NCBI GenBank assembly: GCA_015657535.1
Contig: JADHZB010000376.1
Location: 1 to 52,487, forward strand
DNA length: 52,487 nt
Reading direction: 5' to 3'
Source of the DNA: Nephromyces sp. MM_2019
Lineage: Eukaryota; Apicomplexa; Aconoidasida; Nephromycida
The number at the start of each line of letters is the position of its first letter. Position 1 is the stretch's first letter. This document shows, piece by piece, positions 1-12,507 of the stretch. A model generated the notes under the pieces. It ran no database searches. It had not been told where the DNA came from and saw nothing but the letters and a program-made list of their open reading frames with translations. The translations under genes and the position numbers were made by a program.

Positions 1-47
1 ATATATATATATGTGTTTGTGTGTATATATGTGTGTGTGTAACTAAC

Positions 48-1447
48 TCTTAGATTCGATTCTTCCATATTTGTTATCAGTGAAATAAATTCACTGTTAA
101 CACAATAAGTGTCCAAAATTCGAAGTAAAATAGGGGGGGGAATTCGAAATGAGTGGCTGACTTGCCAATAAATTGGTTGGGCTAATGCAATATCATTTTC
201 CTACACACACATTATATATATGTAAACTGAAAAGCCCTATTTATCTGGTTGTATATATATATATATATACACACACATACACACATTGACATCCTCCTTA
301 CCCCATATACATACAAACACACTTACTTCATCTTGCTATATACACAAACACATACACATACATACATACACATACATACATACACATACATACATACACA
401 TACACTCGTACACATATACATACACACGTATATACATACACATATATACATACTTGATACACATACACACACATACTCAGACACACACATACATACACAG
501 ACACACCTACACATACACTTATCCAAACACATACACCTACACACACACAGACACATACATACACATACAAAAGTGTATATACCTGGTAAGAAAATGTTTG
601 TATGAGTTCACAGTCAAAATCATCAAACACACACTTAACTTCAAATGTGTGTAAATGAGCGTAATCTTCCAAAATAATTTTATTAATTTTCATTTTATTT
701 GGGCCATCAACACGTGTGTAGGCTTTATTTGTGTGTGTAAAAAATGGGGGGACTTTGGCTAATATTTTTAATAGTGGTTTTAGAGGTATACACACTCGAC
801 CATTTGAGGTGTGTGTGTGTGGAGATTGAGAGTGGATAGAGTTATTATCATGTGTGCCCTGCTGATCTATATATTAAGGGGTAGGTAAGGGTATGTGTGT
901 GTGTGTGTATGTTTTTCTTGTATGATTAATATGGTGATGTGTGTGTGTGTAAAGGAGATGTATGTACATTCAATGCATATTGTGTATGTGTGTATGTGTA
1001 AAAAAAAAAAAAAAGTGATTATGAGATAATAGGACAGTGTATATCTCAAGATTATTTGTGTGTGTGTATGTACATGAAATCTATACCATGTTGTGTGTGT
1101 GTAGGAGATATCGTTGTAAAGAGATCTGTACTGTTTGGTGTAGGAGATATGTGTGTATGTTCATCTTTAGGGCTATGTGTGTGTGTGTGTGTGTAATCCT
1201 CATCTATGGCTGCCTCTGTATTTGGTTTTACACATTTTGCATATTGGAAATAATTAAAAAATGATCTATCTAACGAAATGTGTAAGCAACTTGTCCTATT
1301 TGGACTAATTGAATAGAGTTGTAGTGTGTTTGTATTTGGATAAATAAATAAATTTTTGTTAATTGTACGAAATGTTTTGAGTATTGAACGTAAGACGGCA
1401 GTTTGAGGGTGAATTAATTCAACCCTTAATGCTGTATCTTGACTCAT
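48..1447 (-). CDS. RAD9: RAD9-like subunit of the 9-1-1 DNA damage checkpoint clamp (3' end beyond window)
   Basis: RAD9 forms a PCNA-like ring with RAD1 and HUS1 that is loaded at damaged DNA in the nucleus and activates the ATR-type checkpoint. Exon 1 is about 1232-1447; its first 70 residues follow the RAD9 N-terminal pattern (L/I-LYxxx.LxLxSxSxNRxxCLxIxLxxxFFxxF). Exon 2 is about 583-866 and contains CIPLKPLLKILAKV followed by the HTFEVKCVFDDFDCELI strands that end clamp domain 1. Exon 3, about 48-200, begins after a TAG acceptor and carries SHSFRIPPPILLRILDTY, the linker into domain 2, read through an 8-base C run. Exon 2 joins exon 3 in phase 0. The rest lies left of the window. The loop between exons 1 and 2 has a Thr-His tract encoded by an ACACAC repeat. 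The exon 1/2 junction has two possible donor-acceptor pairs. The family call rests on pattern similarity, not on a search. Confidence 0.72.
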
Positions 1448-1490
1448 AGTATGTATTTACATATCTACACACACACTCACACACATACAT

Positions 1491-1521
<31 letters not shown>

Positions 1522-2742
1522 CTTAATGTGTGTGTGTAAGGATAGTAATGAATAGTTTTTGTATACACACACGTGTGTTAGCGGTGGGGAGAAGGTAGGG
1601 ATGTCGGTTTACGTCTGTTGTGTGTGCGTGTGTGTATGTGGGACTCGTGTGTGGGTGTGTGTTGTGTCGGTGTAGGTGGGTAAGTTGGAATGTAGTTTTT
1701 TGTCTGTGTGTGTGTCAATTTGTGTGTGTATGTGTCAATTTGTGTGTGTGTATGTCAAGTTGTGTGTGTGTGTGTCAATTTGTGTGTGTGTATCAATTTG
1801 TGTGTGTGTGCATCAATTTGTGTGTGTATGTGTCAATTTGTGTGTGTGTATGTCAAGTTGTGTGTGTGTGTGTCAATTTGTGTGTGTGTGTATCAAGTTG
1901 TGTGTGTGTGTGTCAAGTTGTGTGTGTGTGTGTCAATTTGTGTGTGTGTGTGTCAATTTGTGTGTGTGTGTGTCAATTTGTGTGTGTGTGTGTCGATTTG
2001 TGTGTGTGTGTGCATCAATTTGTGTGTGTGTTTGTCAATTTGTGTGTGTGTGTCAATTTGTGTGTGTGTGTGCATCAATTTGTGTGTGTGTGTGTCAATT
2101 TGTGTGTGTGTGTGTTGGTTTTAGCCTGTGGTATTTTATTTAGCTTGTGTATTTGTCCGTAAGCTTTTGGAAGTGTGTGTGTGTGTGTGTGTATTTGTGC
2201 GTGTTTTGCTTGGATATATTGAGTATGATGCTTTGTTTTATATGGAATGTATGAATAGCTTTGGGTGTGATAATATAGTTATATGTGTTTATACGAGAGT
2301 AAGATTTGCTGTGTAAAGGCTTAGATATATACATAATATATGTGTGTATGTGAGTTTGTATGTCTGTATATGCGTGTATGTCTGTGTGTGTGTGTGTATG
2401 TGGGTGTAAACTTTAATTTATAGGTAGGATATTGCTTCAAATGAGGCTGTATGTAGCTATGTGTTTATACATATGTATGTGAGTATGTAATGTGGACAAG
2501 TAAGTTTAGTTATTATATGTGTGTATACCATCCTATGAAATTATTTGCCTATTATTGGGTGTGTATATGAGTGTGTAGGTGTACTGAGGCATCATGTAAT
2601 AATCAATTAGATTTAATGAATTTAAATTAAGCATAGCATATTTAGGTTAAATTGTGTGTATGTGTGTATTAAATGACACCGATATCTGGAAAGTAAATAG
2701 CAGGGCCTTGCACAGCACACATACACAATTAAACACATTAGC

Positions 2743-2775
<33 letters not shown>

Positions 2776-3573
2776 TGATTATGCACACATACACACATGC
2801 ATAGATGTACTCAAATAAGCCCACTGTTAGTACACTTAGTTCAAATAAAATATAAGTGTATATATATAAAACCAAGGACATAAATCGAAATTGCTTTACA
2901 AATATACAAACAAAAATATATCAAAAATCCCTAAACACATAACAACCAACCATACACATTCACACAAACACATACACACACACACACATATATTCACAGA
3001 CACACACACACATACACACACACACACATATATACACAGACACGCACACACATACACACACACACACACACCTACACACAAATACTCAGCTCTGAACATA
3101 TTATTTTCTAAAACACTCCATACCAACTTGTACAAGCAAATAACTACACCCGCGTGCTTATTCTTCTAAAGTCAACTCACACACAAAAACTTCAACCACA
3201 TCCATCCCATACACACATACCACCCTAACTAAACATATCACCTAACCATACCAAACCATCCTACACACACACACCTACTACGCAACACATACCCTAAACA
3301 CATATACTACAAATACATACACTCTATACACACAAACTAAATACAAACACATTACATATGCCCATCCTATATATACACACACACAACACACCTTGCGCTC
3401 TCTTACAGCCATCTTACATACCACACAACTATCTATCTACTCTAACTGAGAGAACTTAAACATAGCCAATGCATTAAACCAACACACACAGACACACATA
3501 TTCAATAATTTCATTCTCTTGGTGCCTACACACTTTGGCCCTAATATTTTGAATCAACACACACACACACAAA
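1448..3573. other. Divergent intergenic region between RAD9-like and NOSIP-like genes
   Basis: No credible coding exon is seen. The plus strand is TG-rich from about 1520 to 2680 and switches to CA-rich from about 2700 to 3573, with a TA run at about 2747-2776 near the switch. Each of the two diverging genes therefore has a CA-rich leader on its own coding strand. Long apparent open frames here consist only of Cys-Val or Thr-His alternation from the repeats and are not genes. Both promoters must lie here. Confidence 0.75.
1692..2120. repeat. TG-rich minisatellite, about 21 degenerate units
   Basis: About 430 bases are built of units of roughly 18-24 bases, each with the core TCAATTTG (variants TCAAGTTG, TCGATTTG) followed by a (TG)n run of slightly different length, sometimes with an extra CA before the core. 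The core spacing changes by two bases between many units, as expected from slippage in the TG part. It lies in the divergent RAD9/NOSIP promoter region. Confidence 0.93.
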
Positions 3574-3875
3574 ATGCCTCGCCACAGTAAAAATAATACG
3601 GCCGGTTCGATTTTCACCTATGATGAAAAGAGAAAGGTTCAAGGTAAGTTTATTTGAGTTAAATACATCTACACACAAACATATATACACTCTCTTTCTC
3701 TCTCTCATTCTCTCTCATATACACACACAAATCTTTACACTTAAACATCATTCACCCTCTCATTCTCTCTCTCACACCCAACGAGCCACACACACACATA
3801 TACACATCTTTCTCTTACACACCCAAACATATACACCTTTCTTCATCTCTTTTTCACTCACAAACATACACATAT

Positions 3876-3916
<41 letters not shown>

Positions 3917-4991
3917 TAGGCACAATCAAAGAAAGATTGGGAGAAGATTCTATGAGAAAATTCGAACAATGTTGGCTATGCCTACGAACAGCCCACAAAC
4001 CTGTACTTACAAACAAAGGCTTTATATTTTGTAGAAACTGTATAATGTTAAATTTTGCTGAGCAAAAATCAAAATTTTTACACACAAAACGTCAATTTGA
4101 ACAACAAACTATCGAGGAAGAAAATGTATGTAGAGTGGGGTGTGTGTGGGGGGGTGTATATATGAGTGGAGGGAGGGGGTATGTGTTTGTGGGGGTGATG
4201 GATTAATGTAAGGTATTCAGGTTATATAAATATTTATACGTGTGCGTGTAATTATGTGGGAGTGTTGATCCTGTAAATGTTTATGTATGTACATGACTAT
4301 ATATGTAGATTTATATATATATATATATATCTTACAAATCCAAATTTACTAAATTTATATATATGAGTGTATGTTCGTGTGTGTGTATATGTGTATATAT
4401 ATTTGTGTATAAGTGTATACATGTATATTTGTGTATGTATGTATATATCTATGTATATACATGTTTGTATATACAAATTTTTAGCTGAAAAAGAAGAAAT
4501 TAAGCGATGAACATGACAAAGCAGTTTTTCAGTTTATTAAAGACCAAAAAACTTTACACTCAAAATCAACCACACACACACCAACACAAGATCTAGTTAT
4601 AAATGGAAAAATATTTAATATTGATGAAAATTCTACACACATTAAGGTGTGTATTGGCTGTATTTATATACATATTTGTATGTATATGTATATCTCTTGC
4701 CATATGTGTTTATAATTATGTCTGTATGTATATTCCTCAATAGATATGTACACATATCTCAACAACTCTGTGTGTATACACCTCAATATATGTGTGCATA
4801 TATACCCTAATATGTAACATGTGTAAATGTATTTCTCCATGTGCATGTGCATATATACGTCAATGTATGTATGCACATGTACCTCAATGTGTGTGCATAT
4901 ATATCCCAAATGTGTGTGTGTATATATATTCCAAAGGTGTGTGTAAATGTACAAACTCCTTTTTGTGTGTGGATAACTTCTACATAATATA

Positions 4992-5024
<33 letters not shown>

Positions 5025-6010
5025 GTATAAGGATACAAAGGAAACTGTAAAACCTACAAAAAAGGAGCTAATTAGCTCGAGCTTTTGGGTTGCAGATAAC
5101 GCCCCAACAGCCAAGCCGAGTAAGCTCACTGAGCCTGAAAATTCACTGAGATGCCCAATTACACACACACCCATAAAATTAAAAGAATTGAAAGAAATTC
5201 AACCAGAAGTGTTAAATGATGATTTAGATAGGACACACACACAATGGGTGTGTTCAATTTCAAAGAAATTAATTGCACATCAAAAAGCTGTCCTTATTGT
5301 CCCTACCAAACAAATTGTATTAAAGGTTATACACACATTTTACAAACACACAGCTTAATTTAAATCGAATGATATTGTAATGATGGTTATAAACACATAG
5401 ACGCACACATACACACTTATTTTGAAATACATAGAATGACATTGAGGCATAAAATCTATATAAGCATGTGTGACTATCTATATATCTCTAGATTGGAACT
5501 CAAATCTCATAGTATGTGTATGATGTGTGTGCGAGTTTATATATATATAGAATGAAATATATATCAAATAGAGTGTATATTATCCGTATACGTGTGTGTG
5601 TGTATGTATGTGCGTGTGTAGGAATATATTGAAAAACTTGTTTTGGGAGACAAAGGCTTTTCAGACATTGAAATCACTAGCAAAAATATAATTCCTATTA
5701 TACCAGGGGGAACTGGTACACACATATTTTACATAAATTTTTATCTGCATACTTTTTATATATTTATTTACAATGTTAAAATATTGAAAATATACACACA
5801 GACATTTACACAATCTTCTTTACATATCCATTCTTACTCACACAATTGTACACATAAAATACATTTTTCTTAGACACTTAAGGCCACATTTGGATATGTG
5901 GGCTTACACACAAACAACTATATATATATATGTATGTATGTGTATGTATATTCTCAGGCTTTAGCTTTCATAATAAAGTGGAAAGTGAAAAATTTAGGGC
6001 TACATTTTGA
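3574..6010 (+). CDS. NOSIP: NOSIP-like protein (nitric oxide synthase-interacting protein family, U-box/RING-type)
   Basis: Family members are nuclear spliceosome-associated proteins with a split U-box/RING fold and possible E3 ubiquitin ligase activity. Six exons join in phase: 3574-3643, 3920-4125, 4485-4646, 5032-5325, 5622-5715, 5958-6010, giving 292 residues (human NOSIP is 301). The start MPRHSKNNTAGSIFTYDEK matches the family's opening. Residues about 24-90 hold CWLC and later FCRNC, a Cys spacing like the plant homologues rather than the vertebrate ones. Exon 4 has SSFWVADNAP and the second Cys half (RCPI, VCSIS); the end PGGTGFSFHNKVESEKFRATF matches the family C-terminus. Three CA tracts in exons 3 and 4 encode Thr-His. 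Another acceptor near 5873 would truncate the protein after Gly-Thr, so the 5957 acceptor is preferred. CA or CT repeats fill intron 1; TG repeats fill introns 2 and 3. Confidence 0.93.
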
Positions 6011-6550
6011 CTTAGCTTTCAACTTAAAAATAGGTATATGCATGTACATATATATATATATATATATATGTGTATCTGTTAGTGTTTGCGTGTGCGTATT
6101 GTATATATGTGTTCATTGTATATCTATGTGCATGTATTGTGTATCTATCTATATGTATGTGTTAGTATATACCTGTGTATGTGCATGACTGTGCACTATT
6201 TATATGTTTGCGTACTTATACCTGTGCTTATATGTTTATATAAATTGACAAATATTCAGACTCATTTATGTGTACATACATAAATCAATTTTTTTTTTTA
6301 TATTTTTTGTTCAGAAATAATTATAATACCGATTATATTACAAATTTCACACAAAGATATTTAATTATTTATATATGTGATGGCCTAAATCTAAACACAC
6401 ACCTACTGTATAGGTAGATCAACTTAAAATATATAGACAAAAGCTTCACATATCCTGATAAAATCATACACAAGACAACGTAATTATACAATTTATTTGA
6501 TATTAATTACACAAACACACATCTCAAAATAACACTTATAAAATCCAGTG

Positions 6551-6591
<41 letters not shown>

Positions 6592-7099
6592 CAACAACTT
6601 TCAAAATCCACACACATAAAAGACAACGTCAACTTATATAAACCAACTTCTATAAATACACAAATATAATATTTCCATTAAAATAAATTATTTGTGTGTG
6701 TATATGTTTTGTGCAAGTGTGTTTTGTGTGTATGTGTGTATATTAAATATATATGTGTTGTGTTAGTTTATATTGCATATGTATATATTGTGTATGTTGA
6801 GTGTTTATATTAAGTGTGTATTTTGAGTATGTGTGTTGAGTGTGTATGCGTGTGTGTGTATTTTGAGTTTGTGTGTGTCCTGCGAGTATAAATTGTATGT
6901 GTGCTAATGTTTTTGATTAACAAGAATACATTATAAAGCGTCAATTGATGTGTATAGTAAATTTAATGTGTGTATATTATAATTTATTTGTATAGGTGAT
7001 ATAGAATCACATACATGTTCATTCTAAAATAGGTTTTATTAATTATCTTTACATAACCAGAGTTTATTTTAATATGTGTTTGTGTAATATAAATGTATG

Positions 7100-7310
7100 T
7101 GTGTGTAATGTAAATATGTATGTGCATGACTAAATTAAAAATATATATATAATATAAATTTGTGTGTGCATGACTGAACTAAAAGTATATGTGTAATTTT
7201 CGTGTCTCCGTGTACAACTAGATTAAAAAAATATATATAAACATGTGTGTGTAAAACTAAATTAAAAAAATACATACAAGTATGTGTGTGTATGACTAAA
7301 ATAATACTAT
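7100..7310 (+). repeat. Degenerate tandem repeat containing TGACTAAATTAAAA
   Basis: A block of the form GACTAAATTAAAA, then an AT-rich tract, then TGTGTGTG recurs about four times (near 7126, 7169, 7217 and 7255) with a final variant near 7293. Spacing is irregular (about 40-50 bases) and the copies are diverged. Confidence 0.7.
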
Positions 7311-7797
7311 TTGTGCAATTATTATATGTAATTAAATGTATCAAATGTATAGTCTCGTTTAAGTATACAAGTTTTTTGAATTATTTTTTTCCCTTTCTTC
7401 AAGAAATTATTTTGTTACAAAAACTATTTTTAAAAAAATACTCGTCTTTATATATTTACTTAATCATCCGAATCTATTTATTTGATCATTATTATCTATA
7501 TTATTATCAATGATAAAATTCTCTACTAAACAGTATAGTATAAACATCTCTTTTCTTCTTTTAATTCAATGTAAATTTTTTCAAGTAATTTATATATTTC
7601 AGTAACATTTTTGTTATGATTTTGATAGTGTTTCGAGAAAATATTTTCTATAGCATTTGGAAGTTGTTCATTAATTCACTTTTATTTTATTCACTAGGTG
7701 TGTAACTTGGTTCAGTAGATGATATGTATTTTTTTGAGAATTTTTTCTGAAATTTTGTAATATATAAAGTAGTATTTCTATTTATATATTTGAGTGT

Positions 7798-7875
7798 GTA
7801 ATCTAATCATGTGTATGTAATCTGATCATGTATATGTAATCTATTCATGTGTATGTAATCTAAACAAGTTGTATA
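7798..7875 (+). repeat. 19-base tandem repeat, about four copies
   Basis: The unit GTAATCTAATCATGTGTAT starts at 7798, 7817, 7836 and, diverged, 7855. It is followed at about 7907-7975 by a looser repeat of CTTGTCxTGTxTAAxATAAAA. It lies in a non-coding region. Confidence 0.88.
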
Positions 7876-8273
7876 TATAACTTTAACATTTTGTGTGTAT
7901 AATAGCATCAACTTGTCATGTGTAACATAAAAACCTTGTCGTGTGTAAGATAAAAAAATACTTGTCTTGTTTAATATAGACAATGAACCCAAATTAACAT
8001 ATAATCGTCCAAAAATAATAATAATTGTTTATATGTAACATCTATATATAATTTTTCATACTTGAACAGTGAAACTAAAGTATTTATATATACACAAGCG
8101 TGTGTGTGTATTTTTTAATTATATCAAATATAATAAAATACACCTATTAGATGTAACATAAAAACGATCTGTTTGTTATGCACTACTAACACTGAATACT
8201 CAAACACGCACATGTTACCAACTCACACACTGACGGCAACTCTTACAAACTTACATATACCTCAAGCCACTTC

Positions 8274-8327
8274 CACAGACACATTAACTCAAGCACACTA
8301 CACAGACACATTAATTCAAGCACACAA
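8274..8327 (+). repeat. 27-base direct repeat, two copies
   Basis: Two near-identical copies of a unit beginning CACAGACACATTAA start at 8274 and 8301 and differ at one base (C/T). They lie in the CA-rich leader upstream of the gene at 9310. Confidence 0.85.
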
Positions 8328-9309
8328 TAACCTACACACTTAAACATACTAACACAAAGGCATATACCCAAACAAACAATAAACACTTGCACACACACAA
8401 TTGCACATCTACACACAATGATAAGCAAACCAAACTGCACAATTCACTTCCATCCTCTCGGGACATATGCACATTTATATAGCACGTTACACATAAATAT
8501 ACACATATATAAATATCTATCTCATTAACACACACATGGATAACATCTTATATATTAAGATTGAAAAAAATTTAAAATATTTATTAATGGCCCAACTGAA
8601 ATATATATATATATAACATGCTATGCTTTCTCTACAAATTTGCTTATAACTATATATCTCACCCTCTAAATACAAATGGAAAATTAGCCTCCAATTCATC
8701 TTATACACATATTGTTAAAATACACAAATATAAGATAGACATTATCGCTTACATAGATAAGTGATATACACCTTGTTATAAATATGAAACATTTTGTTTT
8801 ATAAACACATTTGCAACCTATTTATATACTCTTGACATAAAAAAATAAACACCCAATACCCTGTCTCTCATAAGCACAAGCTCATCCTACTCCACTCCCC
8901 CACTCATATATAGTTATACTTAGTATAATTTACACACATCTTACTATTCTACGCTTTTTACTAAACAACACACTTAACATAATATTAACTAAACAACTAC
9001 ACCCTCTACGACCTGTACAAACCTTCTACATTCGATCTCTATACATCACTTACACCCCCCCCTATATATCATCTTTACGCCTACCCTATAATAAATCAAC
9101 TTAACAGACACCCTATATTTCACATATACACTCCCTCTATACATCACCTACACATCACACCCTATACATCACCAACACAGCACATACAAACTACACCATC
9201 TACACCCAGACCCTACATCCCTTTCCTATGAGTTGGTATATAGCTCCACTATCTGGAGAATAACCACAATAAATTATTATTAGATTTACACACAAAACAT
9301 ATACAAACA

Positions 9310-12300
9310 ATGCTATCGAAGTTTTCACAAAAAAAAAATACTCGATATCAACCACTTGAGCATGATAGCGAAGATGACTCAAGCTCAAGCTCTGAAGAAG
9401 AAATTGATTTAGATGACACAATTTCAGTAAGCTTAAACATTTTTATCATCTATCCCAAATCGCACTACACCCTCTTAAAATGTGTTAAAGGGGTATATGT
9501 GTGTGTGTGTCTGTATGTATTTTTGTGTGATGAGTTTTTTGTTAGTATGTGTGTGATAGAATGCATATATAGATTTCAAAGCAGTTCCATATAATTTATA
9601 TATATAGTGCATAGATACCAAAGATAGTATAAAATGTTAATCAAATCAATTTTATTTCAAAGTATTATTAATATTTGATTTTCTATATTAATTTCGAATT
9701 TTTAAGGCTAATCATGCCCATTTATATAAAATCGAAGATACGGATGAAAACGAACAGGATAGATATTCTAACCAAAGTTTTGAATTACACACACTAGCGG
9801 ATCATGGAAGTAATAACCTACCTCAAATTCAAGAATACATACCTATTACACAGACGTTATTGGATGGTAAATGATTCCTAGTTATTGATAAATATATCGA
9901 TGGTCCTTAAAATAATTTGAGTTGCCCTATATATTGTAGAAATGTACATAGTTTTCATATCATGTTTAAATTGATTTATAAGAAAATAAACTTCTTTTAT
10001 AGCTACTAACTTAACTTTAACAAACACATAATACTCACACTAGGCACCTCTACAACTCGTTAATTTTTTTATATACACAATTTGCGCACTATATACCTGA
10101 TTCTCCAACTATTTAATTTTTGTACATACTCTATTTGCACACAACGTATCTATCTTTACAAATATGTATATGTAATATTTAGAGACAATACATCAATCTC
10201 TATATATATCTTATGTTTCTGCTTGCACTTTCCTTATATATAGATGATGAAGAAGAAGAAGTTATAGAACTAGATTTGACTGAGAATAATCCAAATGTTA
10301 TTAGACAAAATTCAAATACACACAACACAGAAACAACTGCTCCACATGAACCAGGAGAAACAGAAAGAGGTGAAAGGTTGGGTATCCTATCGAATTGGTT
10401 TGGATTCATACGCCACCGATTTCAATATCAACCTACCCCTGACACACCTACTGAAGCACCTACTGAAGCACCTACTGAAGCACCTACTAATACAGAACTC
10501 CAAACTATTGATAGAGATCGAACCATAATAAGCTTTTTGAACCCTTCAGCTGCTGCTCAAGGTGAAACAACTGATGAAGAAGATGACCCATTTTGTCATC
10601 AGGCATTATTATTCACTGGTCTGTGTTGTGGTCAACCATTAATATGGGTAATTGGTGCTATACTGTGGTTTGTTACACCCAAATCACATAGGCGTTCAAA
10701 AGTGGTAATTTTACATTTATAAAAATCTTCTATAATTGCTATGATATATTTAGCATCTTCATCTTGAAATATTACTTATCCAAAATGCTTTGCTTAACAT
10801 AGTGCTAAGATACTAATAATTAATTAAAAATATAGCTACGACAGTTCAGCTATACATATTATCAAATAAATGCTCGCTGAAGATTTATTTTGTATATTAA
10901 TTTTCTCCTATATCTATCTGCTACATAATTACTTATTACATATTGACACACAAATTATATCTTTTAGTGGGGTTTTCCCAATCTATTATTGAGCGCATAT
11001 TCCATAATTTACCTATTGATCAAGCTTACTACAAACACAGAGCCTATGTAAGTATCCCTACATAAATATTACTATTGAACTATCTAGAATTTTAAATTAT
11101 ATCATATAATTCCACACTTATAAATGCAATTCTACTAATTTTATGTTTCGACTAATGAAGATAACTTCTTTATACCCTCTATCTACTAACCACAGCATAC
11201 AAGAAATCAGCTACTTTCAAAAATCGTTACATACAAACCCGTGTAAGAACATTTAAATAAATATATTTATTATAAACATCGACCCACTATTTTTATACTT
11301 CATTTCCTACAGTACTACCCGATGAAATTATGAAATCAGGAACTCTATCAGGATGTAAGTAAATCAAGAAATTTTTTCCTCAAGATTGACTAATTCATAT
11401 ATACTTGAATTCCATACACAGCTAACCCTTATAAATACCTAGTACAGCCTCAAGACTTTGAAAGTAAAAATTGGACACCACTCACTTTTGAACCAAACTT
11501 GGAGAAATTTGGAACGTAAATTGAATTTAAAATTTATTGATTATTATTCCCTTACTCTGTGTCATTTTTTTACAGAATTTCAAGCAACAAAAATGATGCT
11601 AATTCTACACCGAATGGATATTTGTAAGATTAAACAGCCTAACAAATCCCCCCAATCATACATTTGTACATATTATCCATATCTTATAATAATCTTTTTC
11701 GGTTGTATTTACATACATTTATACAGTCCTAGATATTTCATTGTTAGCCTAGTTTATATAACCTTGATAACAGTACATGTGAACATGTATTTCTCAGAGG
11801 ACCAAAACTTATTGTAGATGGTAGAGTAATACTTGAAACTCAATTTTCAACAAACCAACATATGGATCCTGATAACAATAAATTTCTAAACAAAATAAAT
11901 TATCCAGAAAACTTGACTGAAGATAATTCTTGGATCCCTGTATCTAATTTACCTTTGGAACATAGGAAGAATCGTTTTAGTCTAACTGACCAAAAGTTTG
12001 TTAACAAACATTCCATTAATTTGTATCATTCATAAATATTAACTAAAAATTGAAAAACGAATTTAAAGTTACTTTATTATATGACTAAACCATTTTGGAT
12101 ATAAGAATTTTATTTATTCCCTAATATACTCAATACTTAAATATATGTTTCTTTCATAAGTTAATCTGGCTCGTAAATATAATTTGACAATCAATATACT
12201 ATTTTGTTCAAATAACTTTATGCTAAATTCATATACCTCTTTTAGTTTTCCTGCTGATTTCTTGGGGACTGGCCTTAGATGCCAAAATGCAGACAATTCT

Positions 12301-12507
12301 TCATGGTTTATTCAATGGCCTACGAATGATGACAATAACACGAATGGTGAACTGGTGGCCGATTTATTCTATTTCGAAGAACCTACTCATTGCCAATTAG
12401 CAATAATCAACACTTTTTCAAACCCCTCAACATCATCCTACACTAAATTCTCACCCTCTGATTATATTAGATTTATTATACTGAGATCATTACCTGGTAA
12501 CACTTAA
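9310..12507 (+). CDS. Unrecognised protein with a two-segment membrane hairpin and acidic N-terminus
   Basis: I do not recognise this gene. Ten exons join in phase to 502 residues: 9310-9426, 9707-9866, 10244-10704, 10968-11047, 11196-11242, 11313-11354, 11422-11515, 11576-11623, 11798-11995, 12246-12507. The first 200 residues are disordered: a Ser/Asp/Glu cluster near the start, an Asp-Glu run, and three PTEA repeats from a 12-base tandem repeat. Two hydrophobic segments follow, about 213-237 (LLFTGLCCGQPLIWVIGAIL) and 247-268, split by a short basic loop HRRSK that spans the exon 3/4 junction. The last 200 residues look globular and soluble, with GPKLIVDGRVILETQF and GTGLRCQNADNSSWFIQW. 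The layout suggests a membrane-anchored protein with both ends on one side. The Cys-Gly hairpin faintly recalls plant RPL18a-like membrane proteins, but this is not enough for a name. Exons 4-8 are very short (42-94 bases). Confidence 0.75.
10447..10482 (+). repeat. 12-base coding tandem repeat, three copies
   Basis: CCTACTGAAGCA occurs three times without a mismatch within exon 3 of the gene at 9310, encoding a Pro-Thr-Glu-Ala repeat, followed by a partial fourth unit. The perfect copies suggest recent expansion in a disordered region. Confidence 0.95.

Larger units (their letters stand above)
6011..9309. other. Repeat-rich intergenic region without a supported gene
   Basis: Nothing here assembles into a plausible protein. 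It contains TG-rich stretches (about 6040-6200, 6690-7300), a long TA run (about 6550-6588), two degenerate tandem arrays (7100-7310 and 7798-7875), and then a CA-rich stretch (about 8160-9300) leading to the next gene's start. The 3' UTR of the NOSIP-like gene and the promoter of the next gene must lie within it. Confidence 0.7.

Noticed and set aside
110..200. Possible frameshift in the third RAD9 exon at a C run
   Set aside because: A careful count of eight C bases restores one open frame through the exon, so no break is needed.
249..654. 118-122 codon Thr-His-Ile-Tyr frames on the plus strand
   Set aside because: Translation of a CA/TA microsatellite in the second intron of the RAD9-like gene, antisense to it.
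1620..2162. Three overlapping 138-180 codon frames of alternating Cys-Val across the minisatellite
   Set aside because: They exist only because a TG repeat has no stop in these frames; the residue pattern is purely that of the repeat.
2891..3169. 92-codon frame with Thr-His runs before the NOSIP-like gene
   Set aside because: Microsatellite translation; no splice link to the NOSIP start at 3574, which is fixed by homology.
4664..5038. 124-codon minus-strand Tyr/Ile/His-rich frame
   Set aside because: It lies antisense to intron 3 of the NOSIP-like gene and has simple-repeat composition.
10200..10409. 69-codon minus-strand frame with a Ser run
   Set aside because: Antisense to exon 3 of the 9310 gene; the Ser run is the reverse reading of its Asp-Glu run.
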